A stretch of 5,808 bases of DNA from Crocinitomicaceae bacterium. GTDB lineage: Bacteria > Bacteroidota > Bacteroidia > Flavobacteriales_D > Crocinitomicaceae. The position numbers and the translations under genes are program-made. The DNA is taken from NCBI GenBank assembly GCA_003512365.1, contig DORI01000030.1, forward strand, positions 961 to 6,768, given 5' to 3'. Positions 1 through 5,808 of this stretch are shown here, piece after piece (position 1 is the first letter of the stretch; the number at the start of each line of letters is the position of its first letter). Under the pieces are notes generated by a model. That model was given only the letters and a program-made list of their open reading frames with translations, did no database searches and was not told the origin of the DNA.

Positions 1-35
1 CCTCGCTAACGTTCTTGGCTTATCAATTTTTTCGA

Positions 36-758
36 ATGAAGACCTTTCATCATTTTAAAATGAAGCTAGAGGAAAATTTCCCTTTCGAATCAGGTTTTTA
101 TAATTTTAATAATCTCACTTTACTTACTAACAATCACATAGACAGTGTTTTTTTCTTTGAAAAATTGACAAATTCAGAGAAAGAAGAAATTATGAGCCTA
201 GTCTCGAACGATTTAAATACGGAAGTATTAACTGAAGAAGAAATTATTTCCACAAGTACTTCTACAAAAGGTATTGTTGTGGCAGATAATGTTTTATTTG
301 TTTTGAGAAAAATAAATAAGCATTTTGAAATAGAAGATTCCTATAATCTTGAAAAAGAAGAGGTGACCTATAAGGATGTTTATTACAGTGATTATCAGAA
401 TTTAATCTACCTTGTGGGTGTTGATAGGTCAAGAAAAAATGCCGTGATAAATACTTTTCAGCCGAATATTAACGAAATAAAGACCGTTAAATCATGGAAG
501 ATCGTTAATTCTGAAATGTCTCCTTCTTCTATATGTATTGGAACAAAAGATAATTATGTTTACGTAATGAGTAACTCAGGATTTTTGAAAATACTCAATG
601 AGAAATACGAAGATTTTAATACTACTTATACATCATTAATTGGGAAACAAGTGAAAATAAGATTTGAGAAGAATGGTAACATGCAAACACTAGTTGATTC
701 TAAATTATTTAGGACCTATTGGGTAAAACTCCACCAGAATAAACAGCTAGACAAGTAA
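36..758 (+). CDS. Hypothetical protein, AT-rich, possible beta-rich repeat fold
   Basis: I do not recognise the family. From the ATG at 36 the product is 240 aa. It has no obvious signal peptide, no long hydrophobic segment and no catalytic motif I can name. The middle and C-terminal parts alternate short hydrophobic strands with polar turns (for example NLIYLVGVD, YVYVMSNSGFLKIL and VLFVLRKI). This resembles blades of a beta-propeller or similar beta-repeat protein, but that is only a visual impression. The N-terminal third is acidic and lysine-rich, with a short Ser-Thr run (STSTST). The start is uncertain. The frame is open to the left edge of the window, a TTG at 15 and an ATG at 60 are alternatives, and none has a Shine-Dalgarno site, so the gene could also be 5'-truncated here. 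By eye its GC is near 30%, below the parB end. Its 3' end overlaps wbqC by 12 bp, tail to tail. Confidence 0.65.
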   Translation: MKTFHHFKMKLEENFPFESGFYNFNNLTLLTNNHIDSVFFFEKLTNSEKEEIMSLVSNDLNTEVLTEEEIISTSTSTKGIVVADNVLFVLRKINKHFEIEDSYNLEKEEVTYKDVYYSDYQNLIYLVGVDRSRKNAVINTFQPNINEIKTVKSWKIVNSEMSPSSICIGTKDNYVYVMSNSGFLKILNEKYEDFNTTYTSLIGKQVKIRFEKNGNMQTLVDSKLFRTYWVKLHQNKQLDK

Positions 759-1334
759 TCTATTTCTTGCCATTGGACCTTCATTAAATAGTAAGTCCAC
801 CATTGATAGATTAGAAACAAACTCACTTGAAAAGCCTATTACTTGTTGATAAACGAAACCAATATTGATGTTCTTTTCAAGAAAATTTCTAGTTAGAGTA
901 TTTTCATTATTTAAAACGAATTCTGTTGTTTCTATCATTTCAATTTTGATATCTAGACTTTTACATATGAAATAGAGTAATTCTGAGTTTTTATCGATTA
1001 AAAATTGGTGATTTTTATTAATTATATAGTCGAGTTCTTGGAAATAGTCCTCAAAATAAGGTGAAGATGCGTATGCTGTTCTAATTGCTCTAGAATGAAG
1101 TGTTTGCCAATTCGAAGAATAATCAATTTCTACTTCCTTTGTTTTAAGCTTTTTTCCTTTTCCATGAACGACAGGTATACTCAATTGCTGAATACCATTA
1201 GAGGTTAAAATCTCGCATCGGTTTCTAAAGGTTTGTTTTTTATAACTTTCATTTATCTCCACATAAAAATGAGAACCTAAAAATTCTTGAAAATAGGAGA
1301 TCGAAGGAAGGTAAGCAGTAGGAAGTGGCTGCAA
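747..1334 (-). CDS. WbqC-like family protein
   Basis: This is a 195-aa WbqC-family (PF08889-type) protein. Family features in order are LPTAYLPSISYF near the N-terminus, YKKQTFRNRC at about 31-40, a following NG and LSIPV strand (46-55), NWQ then H at 75-80, AYASSPYFEDYF at 87-98, and the conserved C-terminal NLSMVDLLFNEGP block. The family is named after a gene in an O-antigen locus and is common in Bacteroidota, but its biochemical activity is not established as far as I know. The frame stays open up to an ATG at 1469, but that would overlap the lepB end, including its conserved C-terminal region, by 134 bp. I therefore chose the TTG at 1334, one base after the lepB stop, with A-rich sequence before it. 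A TTG at 1343 (three residues longer, overlapping lepB by 8 bp) is equally possible. It is the last gene of the minus-strand cluster. Confidence 0.88.
   Translation of the reverse strand: MQPLPTAYLPSISYFQEFLGSHFYVEINESYKKQTFRNRCEILTSNGIQQLSIPVVHGKGKKLKTKEVEIDYSSNWQTLHSRAIRTAYASSPYFEDYFQELDYIINKNHQFLIDKNSELLYFICKSLDIKIEMIETTEFVLNNENTLTRNFLEKNINIGFVYQQVIGFSSEFVSNLSMVDLLFNEGPMARNRLLV
756..813. repeat. Nested inverted repeat at the convergent gene ends
   Basis: TAATCTAT at 756-763 and ATAGATTA at 806-813 are perfect 8-base reverse complements. Nested within them, TGGAC (774-778) pairs with GTCCA (795-799) around a 16-base loop. The left arm contains the stop codon of the plus-strand hypothetical gene, and the whole element lies in the wbqC 3' coding region. 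There is no T-tract on either strand, so it is not a standard intrinsic terminator. The right half codes for part of the conserved NLSMVDLLFNEGP block, so chance is a real alternative. Confidence 0.35.
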
Positions 1335-1335
1335 A

Positions 1336-3270
1336 TTATTCAATAAGTTTGAAAATCCTATCCCAACGCACTCCCTTGTACGGACTTTTTGAAAACCAGA
1401 CGAGAGATGCTCTACCCACGATATGGTCTTCCGGTACAAAACCCCAAAAACGCGAATCTGCGGAACCATAGCGATTATCTCCCATCATCCAATAATAGTC
1501 CATTTCAACTGTGTAAGTAGTAGTTTTTTTTCCGTCAATGTAATATCCATCTTTTCTTTCTTCCAACGAATGACCTTCATATGCCGTAATAATTCTTCGG
1601 TAATACGGAATAGTTTTCGGAGTAAGTGTTACTACTTGACCTTCAAAAGGTATTTGAATACGCTCAAAATGCTCGCCATCATTGACAATATTAAAATCTT
1701 TCGGGAAAAAATCTAAATTTTTGATACGTTGGTAGTCCGTTTTTTTAGCTTTGTCGAATTTCTCATCAAGCACTTTTGTCATTCTATTTTTCAAACCAGG
1801 AAAATCTTCCACTAAACGTTGCTTTTCGTTTTCGGTGAGATTTAAAACATATTCTCTTACGAGGATACTTTCTTGATTTGATCGGAGTTCCATGTATTCT
1901 CTGTCTTCAATATCCATTCGAGTATGGCCTTGTTCATCGTTTTCTAAACCATAGGTCGCTTGTAAATCTGCAGGAGAAGGTAACATAAAGTCATCGCCCA
2001 TTTTTACACGATATTTAAACGTTTGAAACTCAAAAATTTCCGAAGGCTGATCATTAATATACAATACTGCATTTTTAATTTCCATGAAATCTCCAGGTAA
2101 TGCCACGCAGCGTTTGATATAGTTTTCTCTTTTGTCTACAGGTCGATAAATCAGTCCAAAATGCTCAATTAAGGTGTTTTCCATTCCATCCCATGCGACC
2201 TTGTCTTCTGCTAAACTTTTTCTTGCCTTTGCTGTCCAAGTTGGGTATTCTTTAATAAATCGAGAGGCATATTTTTGTAAAAGTAACTCGCGTGCTTCCA
2301 TTGTATAATATTGAGCAACATAACCAGGTTTAGATTTTTCTTGTTGAGACTTTATAGCGTAAATTTCGTTTTCGAATTGATCTATAAAGAGACGTTTGGC
2401 CTCATTGATAACAATTCCGTGGTAATCATGTCCCATTAGTCCATTAGGCATTCTGGGATCAAAAACGGCTGTGTCTCCTGAGGGGTAATTAAACACTACC
2501 ACATCGTTTCGTTCAATGTCACCAAATCCAGGCAATCGAAAATAACTTCCTTTTTCGAAGGTCGTGTACGACGGAATATTGATGAATGGAACGTTATTGT
2601 GAACGAGTGGGTGAGATAATGGTGTTACCGGAACTTTAGGGCCGTATGCCAATTTATTTACAAACAAGAAGTCTCCAACTAATAAAGTTTTTTCCATTGA
2701 ACCGGTGGGAATTTGAAAAGGCTCAAAAACATAAGTTCTAATGATTCCTGCGGCAATTAAAGCAAATAATATGGAATCCCCCCATTCTTTAACCCGCGAT
2801 TTTTCACCTGGCTTGTCGCGCGAAACAGCATCTAAAATTGTTGTAATGAGATGGCCAATAACAGGAATACATAAGAATAAAACGATATGATCTCCCCATT
2901 TTCGGTCTTCCACTTCTTTTGTGTTTGCCCAATTTGTTTCTTTTCCATAGGTAGTATTTTCTTTGCTGATTTTCCAATAAAGGTAATATGGAAATAAAAT
3001 ACCTTGTAATGTATCAGTGAATGAATATTTCCCAAATCTTCTCAGCAAGGTAACATTCGCTACCATCATCATCACTAGGTGTACACCAGGAAATATTAGC
3101 AATAAACTCCAATAAGGCTTTCCAAGAGTAAATTTATATAGTACAAAATAGTTATATCCTGGAACGAGTGCTTCCCATTTTTCTCTTCCAGCAAGTGGGA
3201 AAATTTTCCACCATTGTGAAAGATATGGGTTAACGAACAGAATAATTAAATAAAAATAAATAAATGGCAT
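1336..3270 (-). CDS. lepB: Signal peptidase I (leader peptidase)
   Basis: Membrane-bound serine protease that cleaves signal peptides from proteins exported by Sec or Tat, acting at the periplasmic face of the inner membrane. The 644-aa product has hydrophobic segments at about 1-15, 52-72, 127-146 and 163-181. All S26 family boxes follow: the nucleophile Ser191 in PTGSMEKTL, the RNDVVVFNYPSGD strand near 254-266, the general base Lys386 in YIKRCVALPGD, and GDNRYGSADSRFWG at 597-610. The N-terminal 120 residues form an extra membrane domain (WEALVPGYNYFVLYK) that I know from Bacteroidota LepB. It is about twice the length of E. coli LepB (324 aa). The extra length lies mainly between Ser and Lys (195 residues against 55) and between Lys and GDNR, where there is a charged, helix-like stretch at about 440-520. 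The ATG is 3 bp after the dapB stop. All catalytic residues are present, so activity is expected. Confidence 0.97.
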   Translation of the reverse strand: MPFIYFYLIILFVNPYLSQWWKIFPLAGREKWEALVPGYNYFVLYKFTLGKPYWSLLLIFPGVHLVMMMVANVTLLRRFGKYSFTDTLQGILFPYYLYWKISKENTTYGKETNWANTKEVEDRKWGDHIVLFLCIPVIGHLITTILDAVSRDKPGEKSRVKEWGDSILFALIAAGIIRTYVFEPFQIPTGSMEKTLLVGDFLFVNKLAYGPKVPVTPLSHPLVHNNVPFINIPSYTTFEKGSYFRLPGFGDIERNDVVVFNYPSGDTAVFDPRMPNGLMGHDYHGIVINEAKRLFIDQFENEIYAIKSQQEKSKPGYVAQYYTMEARELLLQKYASRFIKEYPTWTAKARKSLAEDKVAWDGMENTLIEHFGLIYRPVDKRENYIKRCVALPGDFMEIKNAVLYINDQPSEIFEFQTFKYRVKMGDDFMLPSPADLQATYGLENDEQGHTRMDIEDREYMELRSNQESILVREYVLNLTENEKQRLVEDFPGLKNRMTKVLDEKFDKAKKTDYQRIKNLDFFPKDFNIVNDGEHFERIQIPFEGQVVTLTPKTIPYYRRIITAYEGHSLEERKDGYYIDGKKTTTYTVEMDYYWMMGDNRYGSADSRFWGFVPEDHIVGRASLVWFSKSPYKGVRWDRIFKLIE

Positions 3271-3273
3271 GGG

Positions 3274-3996
3274 TTATAAATTTAAGACATCGTTCATGGT
3301 AAATATACCTTTTTTATTTTTTAAAAACTCAGCTGCAATAACAGCACCGAGTGCAAAACCTTTTCTGTTTTTTGCTTCGTGTTTTAATTCTATAAAATCA
3401 ATGTCAGATTCGTATTTGATAATGTGAGTACCAGGAACTTCAGGTAATCTTGTGGCTTTTACGGGAATGGTATCAAAATCACATGTTTCATCGCTTAGAA
3501 GTTTCCAATTTTTGTATGCATCGAGTTCATTGACTAAACCATCAGCCAGTGTTACAGCAGTACCACTTGGCGCATCTAGTTTTTGAACATGGTGAATTTC
3601 TTCAATGGAAACTATGTAATCTGACTGCTTGTTCATTAAGCGAGCAAGCAACTGGTTTAATTTAAAGAATATATTTACCCCTACACTAAAATTTGATGCG
3701 TATATCATGCTACCATCGTTGTTCAGTATAAAATTGTTTAGTTCTGGAAGTTCATTCAGCCAGGCTGTCGTACCAACCACAACTGGTGTTTTTGCATCGA
3801 CGCAAGTTCTGATGTGAGAAGACGCTAATTTAGGTTGGGTAAATTCGATGGCGACATCTGCTTGTGAATTTATTAATTTTTCAATAGTTATCGGATTGCT
3901 AGAATTGAATATAGCGCAAATCTGATGTCCTCTCTCCGTTGCAATAATTTCAATTGCTTTGCCCATCTTACCGTAACCAATTAACGCGATTTTCAT
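3274..3996 (-). CDS. dapB: 4-hydroxy-tetrahydrodipicolinate reductase
   Basis: Cytoplasmic enzyme of the lysine/diaminopimelate pathway. It reduces the DapA product to tetrahydrodipicolinate with NAD(P)H and so supplies peptidoglycan precursor. The 240-aa protein starts with the Rossmann motif GYGKMG (7-12), and GTT at 75-77 lines the cofactor site. The catalytic signature EIHHVQKLDAPSGTA lies at 133-147, with His135-His136 and Lys139 corresponding to E. coli His159-His160 and Lys163. ATRLPEVPGTH at 181-191 is the usual later conserved block. It is slightly shorter than E. coli DapB (273 aa), which is normal for Bacteroidota. The ATG at 3996 is set by the Rossmann strand MKIALIGYG beginning at residue 1. 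There is no Shine-Dalgarno sequence; instead a TATCTTTG promoter element ends 4 bases before the ATG. It lies 17 bp after the DUF5683 gene and 3 bp before lepB. Confidence 0.97.
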   Translation of the reverse strand: MKIALIGYGKMGKAIEIIATERGHQICAIFNSSNPITIEKLINSQADVAIEFTQPKLASSHIRTCVDAKTPVVVGTTAWLNELPELNNFILNNDGSMIYASNFSVGVNIFFKLNQLLARLMNKQSDYIVSIEEIHHVQKLDAPSGTAVTLADGLVNELDAYKNWKLLSDETCDFDTIPVKATRLPEVPGTHIIKYESDIDFIELKHEAKNRKGFALGAVIAAEFLKNKKGIFTMNDVLNL

Positions 3997-4030
3997 GAGG
4001 CAAAGATAACGATTATTACCTGAATTTAAA
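3997..4030 (-). promoter_or_regulatory. Candidate Bacteroidota-type promoter for dapB-lepB-wbqC
   Basis: On the minus strand TATCTTTG (4008 to 4001) matches the Bacteroidota -7 consensus TAnnTTTG exactly. It is followed by CCTC and the dapB ATG. A weak -33 candidate TTTA (4030-4027, consensus TTTG or TTG) lies 18 bases upstream, inside the last codons of the DUF5683 gene. Checking the CAAA words by eye across the minus-strand cluster, I found no other exact match. With the usual spacing, transcription would start at or within a few bases of the ATG, giving a leaderless or near-leaderless dapB message. The -7 match and its position are seen; promoter activity is inferred. Confidence 0.55.
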
Positions 4031-4558
4031 GTTAAGTCCTACACCTGCTTTGTTCTGAAACATGTAAGGCTGAACGTGAATACTTAGGTCGTCACTTACA
4101 TCAAATTTGAGAAAGTGAGCTTCAACACCTGCGTCTATAACTTGAATTCCATAGATTGCAAGCGTTAAAAGAACAAATAAATCGCGATTATTAAGGTATT
4201 GCTTCTGTAACGCGATCAATCCAAAATTGTCGTAATTACTCCATTCAACTGCGGGTGGATTGCCATCTAATCTGTTATAATATTCCGTTTTGACATTGTT
4301 CTGAGCGCTGTGATTTAGGTAAATGAAATAACCGGCTGTTCCAAGACCTCCATAGATCAACGGGACTTTCCAATAAGCTGGTTTAATCTTTTTTTGAGAT
4401 AAGCTGGCATTTCTAATTTGTCCTGCTCCTGGGATAAGCGCTGAATACATCATGCTTTTCTTATAGGGATGTTTTTCTTTTGAGGTAGAATCTGTTTGAG
4501 CAAATGAAGAAAATGAAATGCCAATTGCTAAAGAACAAACAATAACTAATCGATTCAT
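4016..4558 (-). CDS. DUF5683 domain protein, predicted exported/envelope
   Basis: This is a 180-aa protein of the DUF5683 type, found in Bacteroidota next to parB and dapB; its function is unknown. Residues 1-20 look like a Sec signal peptide (MNR, then a hydrophobic core) with likely cleavage after SSFA, before Gln21. The family body follows: KKSMMYSALIPGAGQI at about 33-48, YWKVPLIYGGLGTAGYFIY at 62-80 (hydrophobic, possible membrane segment), and RDLFVLLTLAIYGIQVIDAGVEAHF at 125-149, a second hydrophobic stretch ending in an acidic DAG. FDVSDDLSIHVQP follows, and the last residues, GVGLNFKFR, look like a closing beta-strand. About ten extra residues (ASLSQKKIKPA) appear between GAGQIRN and YWKVP, where relatives I recall are shorter. 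The start codon overlaps the parB stop in an ATGA, which fixes the start and implies translational coupling. Without a lipobox Cys it is not an obvious lipoprotein. Confidence 0.85.
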   Translation of the reverse strand: MNRLVIVCSLAIGISFSSFAQTDSTSKEKHPYKKSMMYSALIPGAGQIRNASLSQKKIKPAYWKVPLIYGGLGTAGYFIYLNHSAQNNVKTEYYNRLDGNPPAVEWSNYDNFGLIALQKQYLNNRDLFVLLTLAIYGIQVIDAGVEAHFLKFDVSDDLSIHVQPYMFQNKAGVGLNFKFR

Positions 4559-5442
4559 TCGCTTTTTAGCAACGTAAGTAACTTAAGGTATTCTTTTTCA
4601 TTTTTAAAATGAAGCACGAATTTTCCTTTTCCCTTCTCATTTTTGGCTAGTTCAACTTTTGAACGAAATCGATCACTGAGGTAATGCGCAATTGCTTCAA
4701 ACTCTGAGTTTGTTGGATACTTACTGGTTTTTTTGACAGAAGACGTGTTGTTTTTTAATTGTGAAACTAGTTCTACGCTTCTTACAGAAAGTTCTTCTTC
4801 GATAATTTTTGTAAGCATTTCGAGCTGCTCTTCTTCAGTTGACATGGCAAGTAAGGCGCGTGCATGTCCCATGGTTATTTTTCTGTCGCGAACTGCTGCT
4901 TGTATGGCGGCGGGCAACTTTAACAACCTCAGGTGGTTCGCTACATCTGATCGCGATTTTGAAATTTTTGTACTCAGTTGCTCTTGCGTTAAATCACAAT
5001 CATCGATTAATCGTTGATAGGAGAGTGCAACTTCAATGGCGTTCAAATTTTCACGTTGAATATTTTCAACAAGTGCCATTTCGAGCATAGCTTGGTCATT
5101 AGCAATTCGAATATAGCACGGAACCTCCGATAAACCCGCTTGAGCACTCGCTTTGAATCTTCTCTCACCGGAAATTAATTGATAGCGATCTCTACCCATT
5201 TTTCGTACGGTCAATGGTTGAATAATTCCGTGTTCGGCAATGGAAGCAGTTAATTGCTCGAGTGCATCTACCTCAAACGTTGTTCTCGGATTAAAAGGGT
5301 TTGCTTCAATTTGTTCAATTGGAATCATGGCAATTCCACCCACGGGGCTCTCCGTACTGGAGGTAATGTCTGTTCCTGAATTTTGTAAAAGTGCACCCAA
5401 ACCTCGACCCAAAGCAGGATGCTTTTTTTGATTAGAGCTCAT
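4555..5442 (-). CDS. parB: Chromosome-partitioning protein ParB
   Basis: CTP-dependent DNA clamp that loads at parS centromere sites and spreads, working with ParA and SMC/condensin in origin segregation. The 295-aa protein is complete. LGRGLGALL at 11-19 is the N-terminal motif that contacts and stimulates ParA. The ParB/Srx CTPase domain runs from about 38 to 130, with GIIQPLTVR (72-80), GERRFKA (92-98) and ENIQRENLNAIE (126-137) as its nucleotide-binding boxes. The helix-turn-helix that reads parS lies near 152-176 (LTQEQLSTKISKSRSDVANH), and the next conserved segment includes GHARALL at 192-198. A linker rich in Ser, Lys and Thr leads to a C-terminal dimerisation domain at about 245-295. 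The ATG at 5442 lies 11 bp inside the end of parA, and the TGA overlaps the DUF5683 start, so it is translated within the operon. No parS-like palindrome was seen in the window. Confidence 0.98.
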   Translation of the reverse strand: MSSNQKKHPALGRGLGALLQNSGTDITSSTESPVGGIAMIPIEQIEANPFNPRTTFEVDALEQLTASIAEHGIIQPLTVRKMGRDRYQLISGERRFKASAQAGLSEVPCYIRIANDQAMLEMALVENIQRENLNAIEVALSYQRLIDDCDLTQEQLSTKISKSRSDVANHLRLLKLPAAIQAAVRDRKITMGHARALLAMSTEEEQLEMLTKIIEEELSVRSVELVSQLKNNTSSVKKTSKYPTNSEFEAIAHYLSDRFRSKVELAKNEKGKGKFVLHFKNEKEYLKLLTLLKSE

Positions 5443-5808
5443 GGTCTATTTGGATGTTTTTTTCGTCGTTACCAATTTTTGTTAAGTTATTCTTCTGTAA
5501 TAGTTCTCTTGCAAAGTTCAAGTAATTGATAGATCCTTTCGACCCAGCATCGTACATGATGATGGTGTTGCCATGACTCGAAGCCTCACTCAAAGTAGTG
5601 TTTCTATGTATCACAGTATCAAAAACTAATTCTTGGAAATGCGTTTTTACCTCTTCAACCACCTGATTGGCTAAGCGAAGTCTTGTGTCGTACATAGTTA
5701 AAAGCATACCTTCAATTTCCAATTCTGGATTTAATCTGCCTTGTACTATTTTAATTGTATTTAAAAGTTTTGTCAAACCTTCTAAAGCAAAATACTCACA
5801 TTGTACAG
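5432..5808 (-). CDS. parA: Chromosome-partitioning ATPase ParA/Soj (3' part; 5' end off the right edge)
   Basis: This is the C-terminal half of a ParA-type deviant Walker ATPase, which forms ATP-dependent dimers on the nucleoid and moves ParB-parS complexes. About 124 complete codons are inside the window. Reading past the TTG at 5776 gives VQCEYFALEGL, the standard ParA sequence after the Walker B region, so that TTG is an internal leucine and the gene continues off the right edge. Later family features are GMLLTMYDTRLRLANQVVEEV (strand plus DNA-binding Arg helix), FDTVIHRNTTLSEASSHGN (usually RNVRLSEAPSFGKP) and IIMYDAGSKGSINYLNFARELL. Substitution of Pro by Ser in LSEASS is mild. The Walker A and signature lysine are outside the window. 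The stop overlaps the parB start by 11 bp. Confidence 0.95.
   Translation of the reverse strand, partial: VQCEYFALEGLTKLLNTIKIVQGRLNPELEIEGMLLTMYDTRLRLANQVVEEVKTHFQELVFDTVIHRNTTLSEASSHGNTIIMYDAGSKGSINYLNFARELLQKNNLTKIGNDEKNIQIDHEL

Noticed and set aside
774..799. TGGAC/GTCCA hairpin as an intrinsic terminator for the plus-strand gene
   Set aside because: The stem is only 5 bp with a 16-base loop and no following T-tract, so it does not meet the pattern of an intrinsic terminator. It is kept only as part of the inverted-repeat observation.
1335..1469. Extended WbqC N-terminus starting at the ATG at 1469
   Set aside because: The extra 45 residues lie out of frame within the end of lepB, and WbqC homology begins only at about LPTAYLPS, so the long start is not credible.
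1423..1716. Plus-strand open frame of 97 codons inside lepB
   Set aside because: It lies antisense to the conserved C-terminal region of lepB, including the GDNR box, and its product looks like low-complexity antisense translation with no family features.
2832..3035. Minus-strand 67-codon frame inside the lepB N-terminal region
   Set aside because: It is an alternative frame of lepB; the lepB frame carries the recognisable membrane and catalytic features throughout.
4733..5090. Plus-strand open frames of 94 and 83 codons inside parB
   Set aside because: They are antisense shadows of the conserved ParB HTH region, overlap each other, and show no plausible protein features.
5774..5776. TTG as the start of a short ParA-like protein
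   Set aside because: The upstream codons in frame (VQCEYFALEG) are standard ParA sequence continuing to the window edge, so this is an internal leucine codon of a longer gene.
4555..5808. parS centromere site near parAB
   Set aside because: I looked for a GTTTCAC/GTGAAAC-type palindrome by eye here and elsewhere in the window and saw none; the sites probably lie elsewhere.

Overview
The window reads as chromosomal core DNA from a Bacteroidota bacterium, most likely a flavobacterial or Crocinitomicaceae-like (Fluviicola-type) organism. Three things support this: the gene order parA-parB-DUF5683-dapB-lepB-wbqC, which I recognise as typical of this phylum; a very long, multi-insert LepB of Bacteroidota type; and a TAnnTTTG promoter element with little use of Shine-Dalgarno sequences. 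The genus is an inference and cannot be fixed from the window.

Layout. Everything from about 747 to the right edge is one tightly packed minus-strand cluster. Read in transcription order (right to left) it holds parA (3' part only, cut by the window edge), parB, a secreted or envelope DUF5683 protein, dapB, lepB and a WbqC-family gene. Neighbours overlap by 11 bp (parA/parB) and 4 bp (parB/DUF5683), or are separated by 17, 3 and 1 bp, so the set is probably co-transcribed. One good internal promoter candidate lies directly before dapB. It is close enough to the ATG that dapB mRNA from it would be leaderless or nearly so. On the plus strand at the left edge is one AT-rich gene of unknown function (about 36-758). 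It runs tail to tail into wbqC with a 12-bp overlap, and a nested inverted repeat lies over that junction.

How the genes fit together. ParA and ParB are the chromosome-segregation ATPase and the CTP-dependent centromere-binding clamp. DapB makes tetrahydrodipicolinate for lysine and diaminopimelate, so it feeds peptidoglycan synthesis. LepB removes signal peptides from exported proteins; the DUF5683 product has a signal peptide and is a plausible client. WbqC is a conserved protein of uncertain function, linked by name to surface polysaccharide loci. The cluster therefore couples chromosome partition with envelope growth and export, but a functional link beyond co-transcription is inference.

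I did not find a convincing new defence, mobile or RNA-guided system. There are no tRNA or rRNA genes, CRISPR array, insertion sequence or parS-like palindrome that I could recognise by eye. The points most worth following up are the start-codon-proximal dapB promoter, the uncharacterised DUF5683 gene held between parB and dapB, the enlarged LepB, and the unknown plus-strand gene.
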